A DNA stretch of 64,000 bases, taken from contig JAYKIS010000086.1 of assembly GCA_035286125.1 (NCBI GenBank), forward strand, positions 1 to 64,000, in the 5' to 3' direction. Source of the DNA: VGJW01 sp035286125. GTDB lineage: Bacteria; Cyanobacteriota; Sericytochromatia; S15B-MN24; VGJW01. The notes under the pieces are model-generated. The model was not told where the DNA came from, made no database searches, and saw only the letters and a program-made list of their open reading frames with translations. Each line of letters begins with the position of its first letter. The stretch's first letter is position 1. Both the position numbers and the translations under genes were made by a program. Below are positions 32,988 through 41,167 of this stretch, in pieces.

Positions 32988-35974
32988 AGGTCAATCTTGG
33001 CAAGGTAGCGGCCGTGCTGGCCGTGCTTCAGGTCCTGGGCCAACCCCTGCCGGCGTTGGCCCAGGACCAGGCCGTGCCGGTTCCGCCGATGATGCCTGCG
33101 GGTGGCGGGCCTGGCGCGCCGCCCGCAGGGCGTGTTCCCGCCACGCCGGGCACCCGTGCGCCATTGCCGGCGACCGGGTCCGTCCGCCCCCCGACAGCGC
33201 CCCGGCCCGAACCGACGGCGCCCCCTTACATCCCGGGCGCCACGGCAAGCCGTTCGGCCCTGCCGGATCCGGACCAGGACGAGGCCACGGGGGACATCCC
33301 CCTGGAGGCCAAGCCATTGCCGGCGCCGGCGACAGGTTCGTCGACAGTCCGCCTCAAGGCCGACGTGCTGCGCCAGGACCGTGCGGCGAAGATGGGGCGC
33401 GCCGAGGGACATGTTGCCCTGCAGTACCAGGACATCAGCCTTGAGACCGATTGGCTCGAATATGACCAAGACAAGAAGATCGTCCGTACCGATCGGCCTT
33501 TCACCCTCTTGCAGGCAGCATCGGGGGGGACCCAGCGCATTACGGGCAAGGGCCTGTCGTTCCACCTGGACAGCCGGGATGCCACTGTCCGCCACGCCTA
33601 CCTGACGGTGCCGGCTCCGCAGTCCGGTCAGATCCTGTACGTCACGGCGGACGAGTTGGAATCCCGGGGACGTACGCGCTTCTTTCTGAAGCGGGGCGTG
33701 GTGAGCACCTGCGAGGAAGTCCAGCAGGAGATCACGCCCCACTACCACATTCAGGCCGAGCGGATCGAACTGGTGCCCGACGACTATGTGGTCGGCTGGA
33801 ATGCCTGGGTCAACGTCAACAACACCCGCAGCATCTGGCTGCCGTCGTTCTGGTTACCGCTCAAGAAGCGCGAGAGCCGGGCCGAGTTCGGCCAGAACGA
33901 GATTGAGGGACTCTTCGCCAAGACGGGCTTCGGCTATCAGTTGGACCAGAGCCAGTCCGGCACGATTTTCCTGCACATGTTGCAGAAGAAGGGGCCCGGC
34001 ATCGGTTTCACGCACCAGATTGCCAATGGCAGTCGGTCGATGACCCAACTGGATGCGTTCGGTCTGCTGCTGCCCGACGCCGCGCCCTCGGGCTCGGTCG
34101 CCATTCACGGCCTGGATGCGGACAACCGCCGCCCCTTCGACGATCGCATGTGGAAGATACGTCACCAGCAGCGGCTGCTGGACACGATGACGCTCGACCT
34201 TTCGCTCGAGGACTGGAACCTCTACACCCTGGCGAATGCCCAGGCCGTCGTGGGCAACAACCTGCAGCGTACTGGCCTGAACGAGGATGTGCTGGCGACC
34301 AAGGACTACAGGCAGGACCATGCCGCCCATACGCTTCAACTGACCGACCAGCGCAACGGTATCAATTGGGGGTTGTCGCGCCAGTTCCGCGACGAGCGGG
34401 GCACGAGGGGACAGCTGTTTCAGGTCTCCACGTCTTACGGTGCCAACGCATCGTGGTCCCGGGACGGGACTTCCGTAAGGTTCCAGACCAATTCCCAGAC
34501 CAACCTGCCGCGCCCGCGCCCCGGTGCCACGGGTATCTTCGCGCCCACGACCACGGATCCTGCCAAGCTCGAAAACACCAACCTCGACGGCAACCTGCAA
34601 CTTGATCAGCAGTTCGGAACGGGTGTACGGGCTTCGTGGAGCCAACGCTACCGTCGGACGCGTGCACCTGCGGCCTTCGGATCGACCTTGCCGACCGAGG
34701 TCGAAGAGCTCGAGGAGAAGCTGGACCTGAATCAGGACCTGGGCTGGGCGAGCAGCCGTGTCAGCATGGGCAAGCTGCTGCTGTTCCAGCCCAATGGCCT
34801 CGAGGCCAAGAACATCAAGGCCAGGAACTACGTCGACAAGCTGCCTGAACTGGATCTCAACCTGAAGCCCCTGTTCGCGGACATCCAGCCCGTTACCCTG
34901 GGCCTTGATGCCGGTCGCTACTTCGAGTGGAACCAGTACCCCACGGTGTCCCGGAGCACGGCCGAGCAGTCCGCAGCCCTGCGGCCCTACCTTGGTGCCA
35001 TCGCCCGCTTCAACCCGTCGCTGTCACTGGGGTCCAGGGCACACGCCATCTTGCCGGGCACCACTGTCGACATGGGTGGAACAGGTTTCAACCAGCGCTT
35101 CTACAGCACGGGTGACGCGGCCTTCGTGCTCAATGTCAATGCCGTGATGGTCTCGCAGGTCGGCGAGGCCCTGCGGCAGACCCTGACCTACAAGCGCATC
35201 GCGCCGGGGGGTGCCGACGACCCTGATGAGAACCGCAGGTCCACCACGCCATTCCAGTTCGATGCCCTGGCGCTCACGCAGCTCAGCCAGTTGGACATCG
35301 AGGAGCGCCTGGCCCTGACCGGCAAGATGGACTGGACGCACCGGCTCTCCTACGACTACCAGCGTCGCCGCTATGGTGACTACGTCAGCACGCTCAACCT
35401 GACGCCCGATCCCCGTATCACGGGGACCTTGACGAGCAGCTATCGCTTTCGCGAGATGGAATATTTCGAGCCCACGGGCGGGAAATGGGGCAACACCGCG
35501 CTCGGCCTGACGCTGCGATCGACGCCCGAGGCCTTCGGGGGAGGGTGGGGACGCGAGCAGCTCAACGAGGGCCTGCAGTTGGTGACCCAGCTCAATTTCG
35601 ATCCCGAGAAGGGCAAGCTTGCCAGCCTGACGAACGACCTCGTGGCCTCCTTCGGGACCGCGTGGGACAGTCATTGGGAGCTTTTTGCCGGCGGTTCGTT
35701 CGACCTCGTGACCTCGATTCCCGGTGCCGTGCCCGTGCCCGGCGACCCCGACGCCCGAACCTACCGCATCCGCAGGTTCGGCATCTCGCGTGACCTGCAC
35801 GACTTCATCCTGTCCTTCGAATATGACCGCCAGTTCGAATCGTTCATGGTGCGCTTGCGCATGACGGCATTCAACACCGACATCTTCAGTTTCTCGAACC
35901 AGGGGCTTGGCGTCGGTGGCGGTCTGGGTTCGCTGGGATCGGCCCTCGGTGGCGGAGGAGGCATCCTGCCTTGA
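32984..35974 (+). CDS. lptD: LptD, outer-membrane lipopolysaccharide assembly barrel
   Basis: 996 residues from a GTG that overlaps the lptG stop (GTGA). A signal peptide (about 1-26, ending LPALAQ) precedes a Pro-rich linker (about 28-110), an OstA domain (about 125-265, e.g. YLTVPAPQSGQILYVTADEL, CEEVQQEITPHYHIQAERIE) and the LptD-type W-x-N-V ... SIWLPSFWLPLK junction, then a long beta-barrel to the C-terminus. It inserts lipopolysaccharide into the outer leaflet. The C-terminus is Gly-rich (GGGLGSLGSALGGGGGILP) rather than the usual aromatic end. No lptE was recognised; the next gene's lipoprotein is a candidate plug. Confidence 0.9.
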   Translation: MKVNLGKVAAVLAVLQVLGQPLPALAQDQAVPVPPMMPAGGGPGAPPAGRVPATPGTRAPLPATGSVRPPTAPRPEPTAPPYIPGATASRSALPDPDQDEATGDIPLEAKPLPAPATGSSTVRLKADVLRQDRAAKMGRAEGHVALQYQDISLETDWLEYDQDKKIVRTDRPFTLLQAASGGTQRITGKGLSFHLDSRDATVRHAYLTVPAPQSGQILYVTADELESRGRTRFFLKRGVVSTCEEVQQEITPHYHIQAERIELVPDDYVVGWNAWVNVNNTRSIWLPSFWLPLKKRESRAEFGQNEIEGLFAKTGFGYQLDQSQSGTIFLHMLQKKGPGIGFTHQIANGSRSMTQLDAFGLLLPDAAPSGSVAIHGLDADNRRPFDDRMWKIRHQQRLLDTMTLDLSLEDWNLYTLANAQAVVGNNLQRTGLNEDVLATKDYRQDHAAHTLQLTDQRNGINWGLSRQFRDERGTRGQLFQVSTSYGANASWSRDGTSVRFQTNSQTNLPRPRPGATGIFAPTTTDPAKLENTNLDGNLQLDQQFGTGVRASWSQRYRRTRAPAAFGSTLPTEVEELEEKLDLNQDLGWASSRVSMGKLLLFQPNGLEAKNIKARNYVDKLPELDLNLKPLFADIQPVTLGLDAGRYFEWNQYPTVSRSTAEQSAALRPYLGAIARFNPSLSLGSRAHAILPGTTVDMGGTGFNQRFYSTGDAAFVLNVNAVMVSQVGEALRQTLTYKRIAPGGADDPDENRRSTTPFQFDALALTQLSQLDIEERLALTGKMDWTHRLSYDYQRRRYGDYVSTLNLTPDPRITGTLTSSYRFREMEYFEPTGGKWGNTALGLTLRSTPEAFGGGWGREQLNEGLQLVTQLNFDPEKGKLASLTNDLVASFGTAWDSHWELFAGGSFDLVTSIPGAVPVPGDPDARTYRIRRFGISRDLHDFILSFEYDRQFESFMVRLRMTAFNTDIFSFSNQGLGVGGGLGSLGSALGGGGGILP

Positions 35975-36825
35975 GCACATTCACGCGCCGGCTTCCCGTC
36001 TGGTTGCTTCTGGCCTTGCTGGGCCTGGTCCTTGCCGGTTGTGCCAATCGGGCGATCAATCCCGCCTCCCGCAACAATCTGATCTTCCGTATCCAGATGC
36101 AGGGCAAGGTCCCGGATGATCCCAGGGTGCGCATCTTCTTTGTCGTGGATGCCTCGGGACAGGTGGGCCAGGGACCCAAGACCTTCGGCCCGTGGCTGCG
36201 GGACCGTCCCATCATCGGGGCGGATTTCCCCGTCTACCTCGGCAGCGACATGGCCTCGCTCTCCGTGCCACCGGGGACGCTCTTCAAGCAAGCGCTCGAG
36301 CCCAATTCGTGGACCAATGCCTTCGTCTACACGACGGCAGGCGGCAGGCGGCTCGAGCATTGGGAGCAGACCTACGATCCCGCCACCAATGCCCGGGTCG
36401 TGCTGCCCGTCATCGCGGCGCGCCCGCCCCTCATCGAGAACCAGGACTGGCGCGTCACGAGTTCGCGAGGGACGGCACCCGGCGTTCCCCAGGACGTGCT
36501 CGAACTGACGATACCGTTCTCACTCTTCGGGCGTGACCTGACGGCGCTCAATCCGGCGCAGGTGCAGGCCAACCTCGTGGTCCAGGCGGCGCCGCCGCTC
36601 GAGGACACCTCGATCGGTGCCACCACGGAGCGTGCGGGCTACAAGATCGATCAATGGAACTTGCTCGACAACGGCTACTTCGCCTTGTCCGTGAGCAAGG
36701 CCAGCCCCGTGGATCGCAAGGACGCGCCGCATGTCGGGGCCCTGTTCCCGATCAATGTCCCCTCCGGGGTGGATGTCGCCGACTGCACGCTCAAAGGCTA
36801 TACGTCCGAGGTGCGCGGCCTGTAG
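35971..36825 (+). CDS. Lipoprotein linked to lptD, function unknown
   Basis: 284 residues from a TTG start overlapping the lptD stop by four bases (TTGA). MSTFTRRLPVWLLLALLGLV leads to lipobox LAGC. The mature part is beta-rich (FRIQMQGKVPDDPRVRIFFV) with DFPVYLGSDMASLSVPPG and VLELTIPFSLFGRDLTALNP. The tight coupling to lptD suggests that it could occupy the LptE role of barrel plug or chaperone, but LptE homologues are much shorter and no sequence match is claimed. Confidence 0.78.
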   Translation: MSTFTRRLPVWLLLALLGLVLAGCANRAINPASRNNLIFRIQMQGKVPDDPRVRIFFVVDASGQVGQGPKTFGPWLRDRPIIGADFPVYLGSDMASLSVPPGTLFKQALEPNSWTNAFVYTTAGGRRLEHWEQTYDPATNARVVLPVIAARPPLIENQDWRVTSSRGTAPGVPQDVLELTIPFSLFGRDLTALNPAQVQANLVVQAAPPLEDTSIGATTERAGYKIDQWNLLDNGYFALSVSKASPVDRKDAPHVGALFPINVPSGVDVADCTLKGYTSEVRGL

Positions 36826-36866
36826 GGGCCCGACGCCCGGAGGGCGAGCGGCGGTTGCGGGTATGC

Positions 36867-37925
36867 ATGCCTTGCCGGGATCATCCGGCTGCGGGGTGTG
36901 CCTTGAATCTTGGGGACCTGGGCGACGACTGGCGGGCGCTGAGGGGGGTCGATTCCCTTCGGCAGTCCGAGGTTCCCGTCGTGGAGGGAGCTTCGTGGCC
37001 CGACCCCGTGACGATTGAGGATGCCTGGCAACTGCTGCGGGAAGGGTATCTGGAGCGGGCACTGGCCTTCTGGGTCGACGGTACGGATGTCGATTACGCC
37101 TCGACCGGGCTGGGCCTCGCCTGTGCCCTGACGCTGCAGGAGAGCGGTCGCCCGGAGGAAGCGGACGCCTTGTATGGAAGAGTCCTCGGGCGAGACGGGA
37201 CATCGGCACGTGGCTGGTACTTGAGGGGCTTGCTGGCGCTCGAACGCGGGCGCGCAGGCGATGCGGCCGAGGCTCTGGAGAAGGCCGTGGCTTGCGAGCC
37301 CGGGGCTTCGCTGGCGTGGTCCGCGCTGGGTCAGGCGCGCTGGGAAGCGGGCGATCGGCAAGGTGCGCGCGAGGCCTTGTCCGAAGCCCTGGCGCTCGAG
37401 CCGGCGGATGGGCCTGCGAGGCAGCAGTTGGCGCTGCTCCTGCTCGAGGAAGGCCACCTCGCCGAGGCCCGGGCAGAGCTTGCGTTCATCCTCAGGGAGG
37501 ATCCGACCGATGTGCAGGCTTGGCTCCATCTGGGGCAGGTCGAGGCTGCTGCAGGGGACTGGCCCGCCGTCATGAAGGCGCACGAACGCGCCGCCGAGAT
37601 TCAACCCGATTGGCCGGAGCCCTGGGTTCGGTTGGCGACCCTCGCCTGGAATGCGGGACAGCTCGAGGCCTCGGAAGCCAGCCTGCGCCTGGCGACGGCC
37701 CTCGATCCCCATCACATGGAGGCGCATCGCCTGCTGGCGCTGATTGCCCATCGCCGCGGTGACGCCGTCGAGAGCCTGCGACACGCTGATTTGATGCTGA
37801 TGGAGGCACCGGAGGCCCCGGATGGTTTCCTGTTCAGGGCAGGCGCCCTGGCCCGCCAAGGCAGGGAACAGGAAGCCGAATTGGCATTGGGCAGGTGGTT
37901 GGCCGTGGCTGTCGGGGAGGATTGA
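36867..37925 (+). CDS. Tetratricopeptide-repeat protein
   Basis: 352 residues from the ATG at 36867 (a TTG at 36903 is an alternative and would begin MNLGDLGDDW). At least five TPR-type helix pairs follow: GTSARGWYLRGLLALERGRA, SLAWSALGQARWEAGDRQGA, ARQQLALLLLEEGHLAEARA, VQAWLHLGQVEAAAGDWPAV and HRLLALIAHRRGDAVESLRH. No signal peptide, so it is probably a cytoplasmic scaffold. It lies 41 bases after the lipoprotein stop and overlaps the next gene by one base (TGATG). Confidence 0.82.
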   Translation: MPCRDHPAAGCALNLGDLGDDWRALRGVDSLRQSEVPVVEGASWPDPVTIEDAWQLLREGYLERALAFWVDGTDVDYASTGLGLACALTLQESGRPEEADALYGRVLGRDGTSARGWYLRGLLALERGRAGDAAEALEKAVACEPGASLAWSALGQARWEAGDRQGAREALSEALALEPADGPARQQLALLLLEEGHLAEARAELAFILREDPTDVQAWLHLGQVEAAAGDWPAVMKAHERAAEIQPDWPEPWVRLATLAWNAGQLEASEASLRLATALDPHHMEAHRLLALIAHRRGDAVESLRHADLMLMEAPEAPDGFLFRAGALARQGREQEAELALGRWLAVAVGED

Positions 37926-38932
37926 TGGGCATCAACTTGCTTAATGAGGCGCGTTGGCTCTGGAAGCAGACGTCGAAGGCTGCCAAGCCTGTCGTGGACA
38001 AGGCAACGAAGACGGTTTCCGAGGTCGTCGCGAAGGGAAGCGCCGCCCGTGCGTCGGCATTGGCCTCGCACGCGCAGGTCCGCAAGGAGCAGCAGCAAGC
38101 CCGGATGAGGGACATTGCGCCCGAGCGTCACAACCCTGTCCAGAAGACCGTCCTCAACCTTCTGGATCAGGTCGGCAGGACCGGCAATGGCTTCCTGGCT
38201 GCCCAGGAAAAGTTCGTGAAGGATGCCGGTGCACGTGCCGTACAGTTGGCGGGTACCTTGCCGGTTGTCGGCGGCGTTGCCCGCAAGGTGCTTGATCATC
38301 AGGTCAGGAACTTCGCGATGCTCAACGAGTTCAGCCAGGGGGTCATAAAGGGTGTCGGCAGCAACGTCGGCGGTCTGGTCGCCGCGGCGGCCACGCCCAA
38401 GAAGACGGCCCTGGGCCTGGTGGATCTGGCTGCGCACCTGCCGGTTCCCGGCAACCCGGTCCGACTTGCCCAGGAGGTCTTCCGGGCTCGCCAGGCAGGC
38501 GGTGATGTCCGGGCGGCTGTCGCCTACGCTCTGGACCCGGATCAGGCGATCAAGGATGACGGAGCGTTCTTCCAGGCTGTCGGCAAGGGCTTGATTTCGA
38601 ACTACAGCGAGTCGTGGCAACAGGGCCGGTATGCCGAGGCCCTGGGCCGGCTGACGCTCGATGTCGTTTCCGTGGTGGGGACCGGTGGCGGGGGCGCAGC
38701 GACCAAGTCTGCCAAGACCCTGGATGCCGTCTCCGATGTCGCGACGGTTGGCCACAAGGTCCTCGGGGCGGCCGATGATGGGGTCCGACAGGCCGGCGGC
38801 CTTGCGGGCTCTGCGGATGACGCCCTTGGCAGTGTGAACAAGGTGGATGATGTCGTGTCCGGTGCGTCCGGCAAGCTTCAGAACGCGACGGACATCGGGG
38901 ACAAGGTGGCCAACCGGGACGACGAAGGCTAG
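37925..38932 (+). CDS. Polymorphic-toxin-trunk-like protein without a toxin domain
   Basis: 335 residues, no signal peptide. The middle reads like the pretoxin linker of polymorphic toxins: GVIKGVGSNVGGLVAAAATP, KTALGLVDLAAHLPVPGNP, then WQQGRYAEALGRLTLDVVSV with VVGTGGGGAATKSAKTLD. After that only a low-complexity Ala/Asp/Gly tail follows (KLQNATDIGDKVANRDDEG) and no nuclease, deaminase or other toxin fold. The N-terminus is Lys/Ala-rich and helical (WLWKQTSKAAKPVVDK). It is coupled to the TPR gene. It may be a decayed or structural member of a toxin family. Confidence 0.7.
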   Translation: MGINLLNEARWLWKQTSKAAKPVVDKATKTVSEVVAKGSAARASALASHAQVRKEQQQARMRDIAPERHNPVQKTVLNLLDQVGRTGNGFLAAQEKFVKDAGARAVQLAGTLPVVGGVARKVLDHQVRNFAMLNEFSQGVIKGVGSNVGGLVAAAATPKKTALGLVDLAAHLPVPGNPVRLAQEVFRARQAGGDVRAAVAYALDPDQAIKDDGAFFQAVGKGLISNYSESWQQGRYAEALGRLTLDVVSVVGTGGGGAATKSAKTLDAVSDVATVGHKVLGAADDGVRQAGGLAGSADDALGSVNKVDDVVSGASGKLQNATDIGDKVANRDDEG

Positions 38933-38980
38933 TCGCCCGCATGCTCCCCCTGTATGTCCCTGGCCGGCTCCCTACGGCGC

Positions 38981-39008
38981 AGGGCGCCCCCCTTTCGGAA
39001 GGCGCCCT
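38981..39008 (+). terminator. Hairpin after the toxin-trunk-like gene
   Basis: Arms AGGGCGCC (38981-38988) and GGCGCCCT (39001-39008) pair with a 12-base loop, about 50 bases downstream of the forward stop and just before the stop of the reverse-strand EF-hand-like gene. It may terminate transcription from both sides. There is no clear T run after it. Confidence 0.5.
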
Positions 39009-39029
39009 CGTGCGACCGATGCGCGACCC

Positions 39030-39262
39030 TTAGCCGCGGCGGGCCTTGCGGACCTCGCCGGACAGGTCGTCCAGGCTCATGCGGGACTGCAGCTTCTCGA
39101 CCTTCGTGAAGCTGCCCCGTCCTGGCGATCTGCCGCGTTGGCACTCCGGACATCCTGCAAGTTGGTGCGCAGGCCCTTGGCCTCGTCGAGGGACAGGCTG
39201 CCGTCCTTCTTGCCGGCCTTGATGCGGGACGAGATGTTCTGGGTGAACTGACCGATCTTCAT
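39030..39262 (-). pseudogene. Small EF-hand-like protein with a frameshift (indel in a C run)
   Basis: AGGAGGAG nine bases before the ATG at 39260-39262 makes this a real gene. As written the frame ends after 61 residues with unrelated codons (about residues 49-61). Adding one C to the four-C run at 39115-39118 (forward strand) joins it to a downstream frame ending at 39030-39032, giving about 77 residues: MKIGQFTQNISSRIKAGKKD near the start and SFTKVEKLQSRMSLDDLSGE near the end. The repaired protein has two EF-hand-like loops: AGKKDGSLSLDE (first Asp missing) and DRQDGGSFTKVE (Asp1, Gly6, Phe8, Glu12). A sequencing or assembly error in the homopolymer is as likely as a true mutation. Confidence 0.65.
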
Positions 39263-39458
39263 GGTGGACTCCTCCTTGTCGTGCCAGGCGGTCCCCCGAC
39301 CACCTGCCTCACGAAAGGGTCATCCGCAGACCTGCTCACCGGGCGCTCACCGGGGGAAGTGAAATGGGGCACGTCCGGGGGCCATATTGGGAGGGGAGAG
39401 GGCGGCAGATGGATCGACGGGCCAGACAACAGGAAGGGTTCGTGCGGCCTGTTTTGCG

Positions 39459-40907
39459 TCAGAGGGTGCGGACCGTCACGATGAAGGCGCCTGAGTTATC
39501 CGAGGCTATCGAGTCATTGTAAGCAAGGAACAGACGCCCCGAGGGCAGGCTCAGCGTGCGTCCTGCGCCAATCAGGAACGGGGTTCCCGTGGCTCCTACC
39601 TTGCCAATCAGGGCAGTAACGCCTAGGGAGGGTACCAATGCGTCCGCAATGGCGATATTGACGCCTTCAGGCCCCCTACCGGGACCGCCAGGGCCATCGT
39701 TCCAGGCCAGGCCGGAGGCTGAGAAGGCGACCCTGCCTGAGCTCGGCAAGTCTATGCCCGAATCCTGCCAGACGGAGAAGTTGGAGCCATCGCGCGCGGC
39801 AGCCTGCACGGCGAAGGTCCGAGGTGTCCCGGTGTTCACGGCGGTACGGACAAGACGGAATCCGATATCCGTGTCCCTGTCTCCCGGCCAGGTATCGTTG
39901 CGCGCCGCTGCCCGTACGGTGTACACCCCGCTCCAGCAGCACGAGCCGCCGCGAATGATCCGCCTGGCCGCGTTATCTGGCCCTCTCGGGTTTGTCACGC
40001 CAACCGAAGGATAGGTCGAGGGACCGTCCTGGACCCATTCCACCAGGTTTCCTGCGAGGTCATACAGCCCCCAGGCATTGGGAACCTTGAGACCCACCAG
40101 ATTGGGTGATCCTGTTCCGAACCACGCCACGTCGACCACGCGTGCGGGGTCGTGGCCGTTGTACCAAGGCGTGGTCGTGCCTGCCCGATAGGCGTGCTCC
40201 CATTCAGCTTCGGTCGGCAAGCGCCAGCCGACGGCAAGGTCGGGTGTTCCGGCCTCGAGCGTCGCGCTGCTGCAGCCATAGTTTCCGGAACCTGGGGTCC
40301 CCGAGCAGCCGGCAATGGCGTAGGCCGGGGGCAGGCCATCGCGAATGGACATGGCGTTCGCGCAGGCTACCGCGTCAAACCAGCTCACGCGTTCGACCGG
40401 GCGTTGGGCGTGGCCCGTGAAACCCGAGGGATTGTTGCCCATCACGGCCTGCCAAGACCCTTGGGTCATCTCTGTTGCCTGCATCCAGTAGCCATACGTC
40501 AGCGTGACAGGGTGCGGAATCTCACTCTGGCTACGCCCCACCTCGCTGAGGGGTGAACCCATCTGGAAGGTCCCGGGCGGAACGAAAACCGTTCCCGGAG
40601 GTGGGGCAGCGGTGGGTGTCGGCGTTGGCGCTGCCGTAGCTGCAGGACCTGGCGTTACCCGCGGTACCTTGGGACGCGGTGTGGGTTTTCGACGCTTGGG
40701 CGGCGGCGTGGGCTTGGCCCGTGCAAGAATCCGGCGATCACCCCCCGTGTTTTCGACGAAGTCTTGCAGGGGGCCTACAGAAGTCCCGTCACCCGGTCCC
40801 GCGGAACATCCGAGTACCAGCAGGGCCAAGGCTCTTCCTGTCCTCCGCCCTCTCGTGGCGATTTGTGATGTGGGAGTGCTCGGCATGCAAGCGGAGCAAA
40901 CCCGCAT
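39459..40907 (-). CDS. Exported formylglycine-enzyme/sulfatase-modifying-like protein fused to a LecA-like domain
   Basis: 482 residues. Start uncertain between ATG 40905-40907 and ATG 40884-40886. The signal ends at a lipobox-like LVLGC, so it is probably a lipoprotein; a Pro/Thr-rich linker follows (about 70-115). Residues about 118-365 form an FGE-sulfatase (SUMF1) domain: FQMGSP, GYWMQATEMTQGSWQAVMG, RLPTEAEWEHAYRAG, NAWGLYDLAGNLVEWVQDG, RIIRGGSCCW and GFRLVRT. The last ~100 residues (RTFAVQAAARDGSNFSVW ... PFLIGAGRTLSLPSGRLFLA, SDNSGAFIVTVRTL) match the calcium-dependent galactose-binding LecA/PA-IL-type domain. It faces a kinase operon divergently. Most bacterial FGE-domain proteins are not sulfatase activators, so activity is unknown. 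Confidence 0.85.
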   Translation of the reverse strand: MRVCSACMPSTPTSQIATRGRRTGRALALLVLGCSAGPGDGTSVGPLQDFVENTGGDRRILARAKPTPPPKRRKPTPRPKVPRVTPGPAATAAPTPTPTAAPPPGTVFVPPGTFQMGSPLSEVGRSQSEIPHPVTLTYGYWMQATEMTQGSWQAVMGNNPSGFTGHAQRPVERVSWFDAVACANAMSIRDGLPPAYAIAGCSGTPGSGNYGCSSATLEAGTPDLAVGWRLPTEAEWEHAYRAGTTTPWYNGHDPARVVDVAWFGTGSPNLVGLKVPNAWGLYDLAGNLVEWVQDGPSTYPSVGVTNPRGPDNAARRIIRGGSCCWSGVYTVRAAARNDTWPGDRDTDIGFRLVRTAVNTGTPRTFAVQAAARDGSNFSVWQDSGIDLPSSGRVAFSASGLAWNDGPGGPGRGPEGVNIAIADALVPSLGVTALIGKVGATGTPFLIGAGRTLSLPSGRLFLAYNDSIASDNSGAFIVTVRTL

Positions 40908-41167
40908 AGTTGGATTTTCAAACCACGGGGTCTCCACAACCTTTGCCCGGCAATCGTGGCGGGAAGCCGCATGCTGCCAGTCTGGGCGGCATCGTCGGCT
41001 TTGTCGTCTGGTCTCGGGTGATCCATCGCAAGCGGGTTGGCAAGGTCCGTGGGGGCCCATGCCCCGGCTATGCCGCAGGCAGTCGGGGCAGGGCCTGTAG
41101 TCAGGCCTTTGGGCCGTGGGGTTGAACGGACGACCGGCGTGGTACATGGCCGGGGTCCGGACCCTCC
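40908..41167. promoter_or_regulatory. Divergent intergenic region between FGE-lectin gene and kinase operon
   Basis: 260 bases without a supported gene between two outward-reading transcripts. Promoters for both should lie here, but I could not pick a convincing -35/-10 pair on either strand, and no palindrome of note is visible. Confidence 0.4.
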
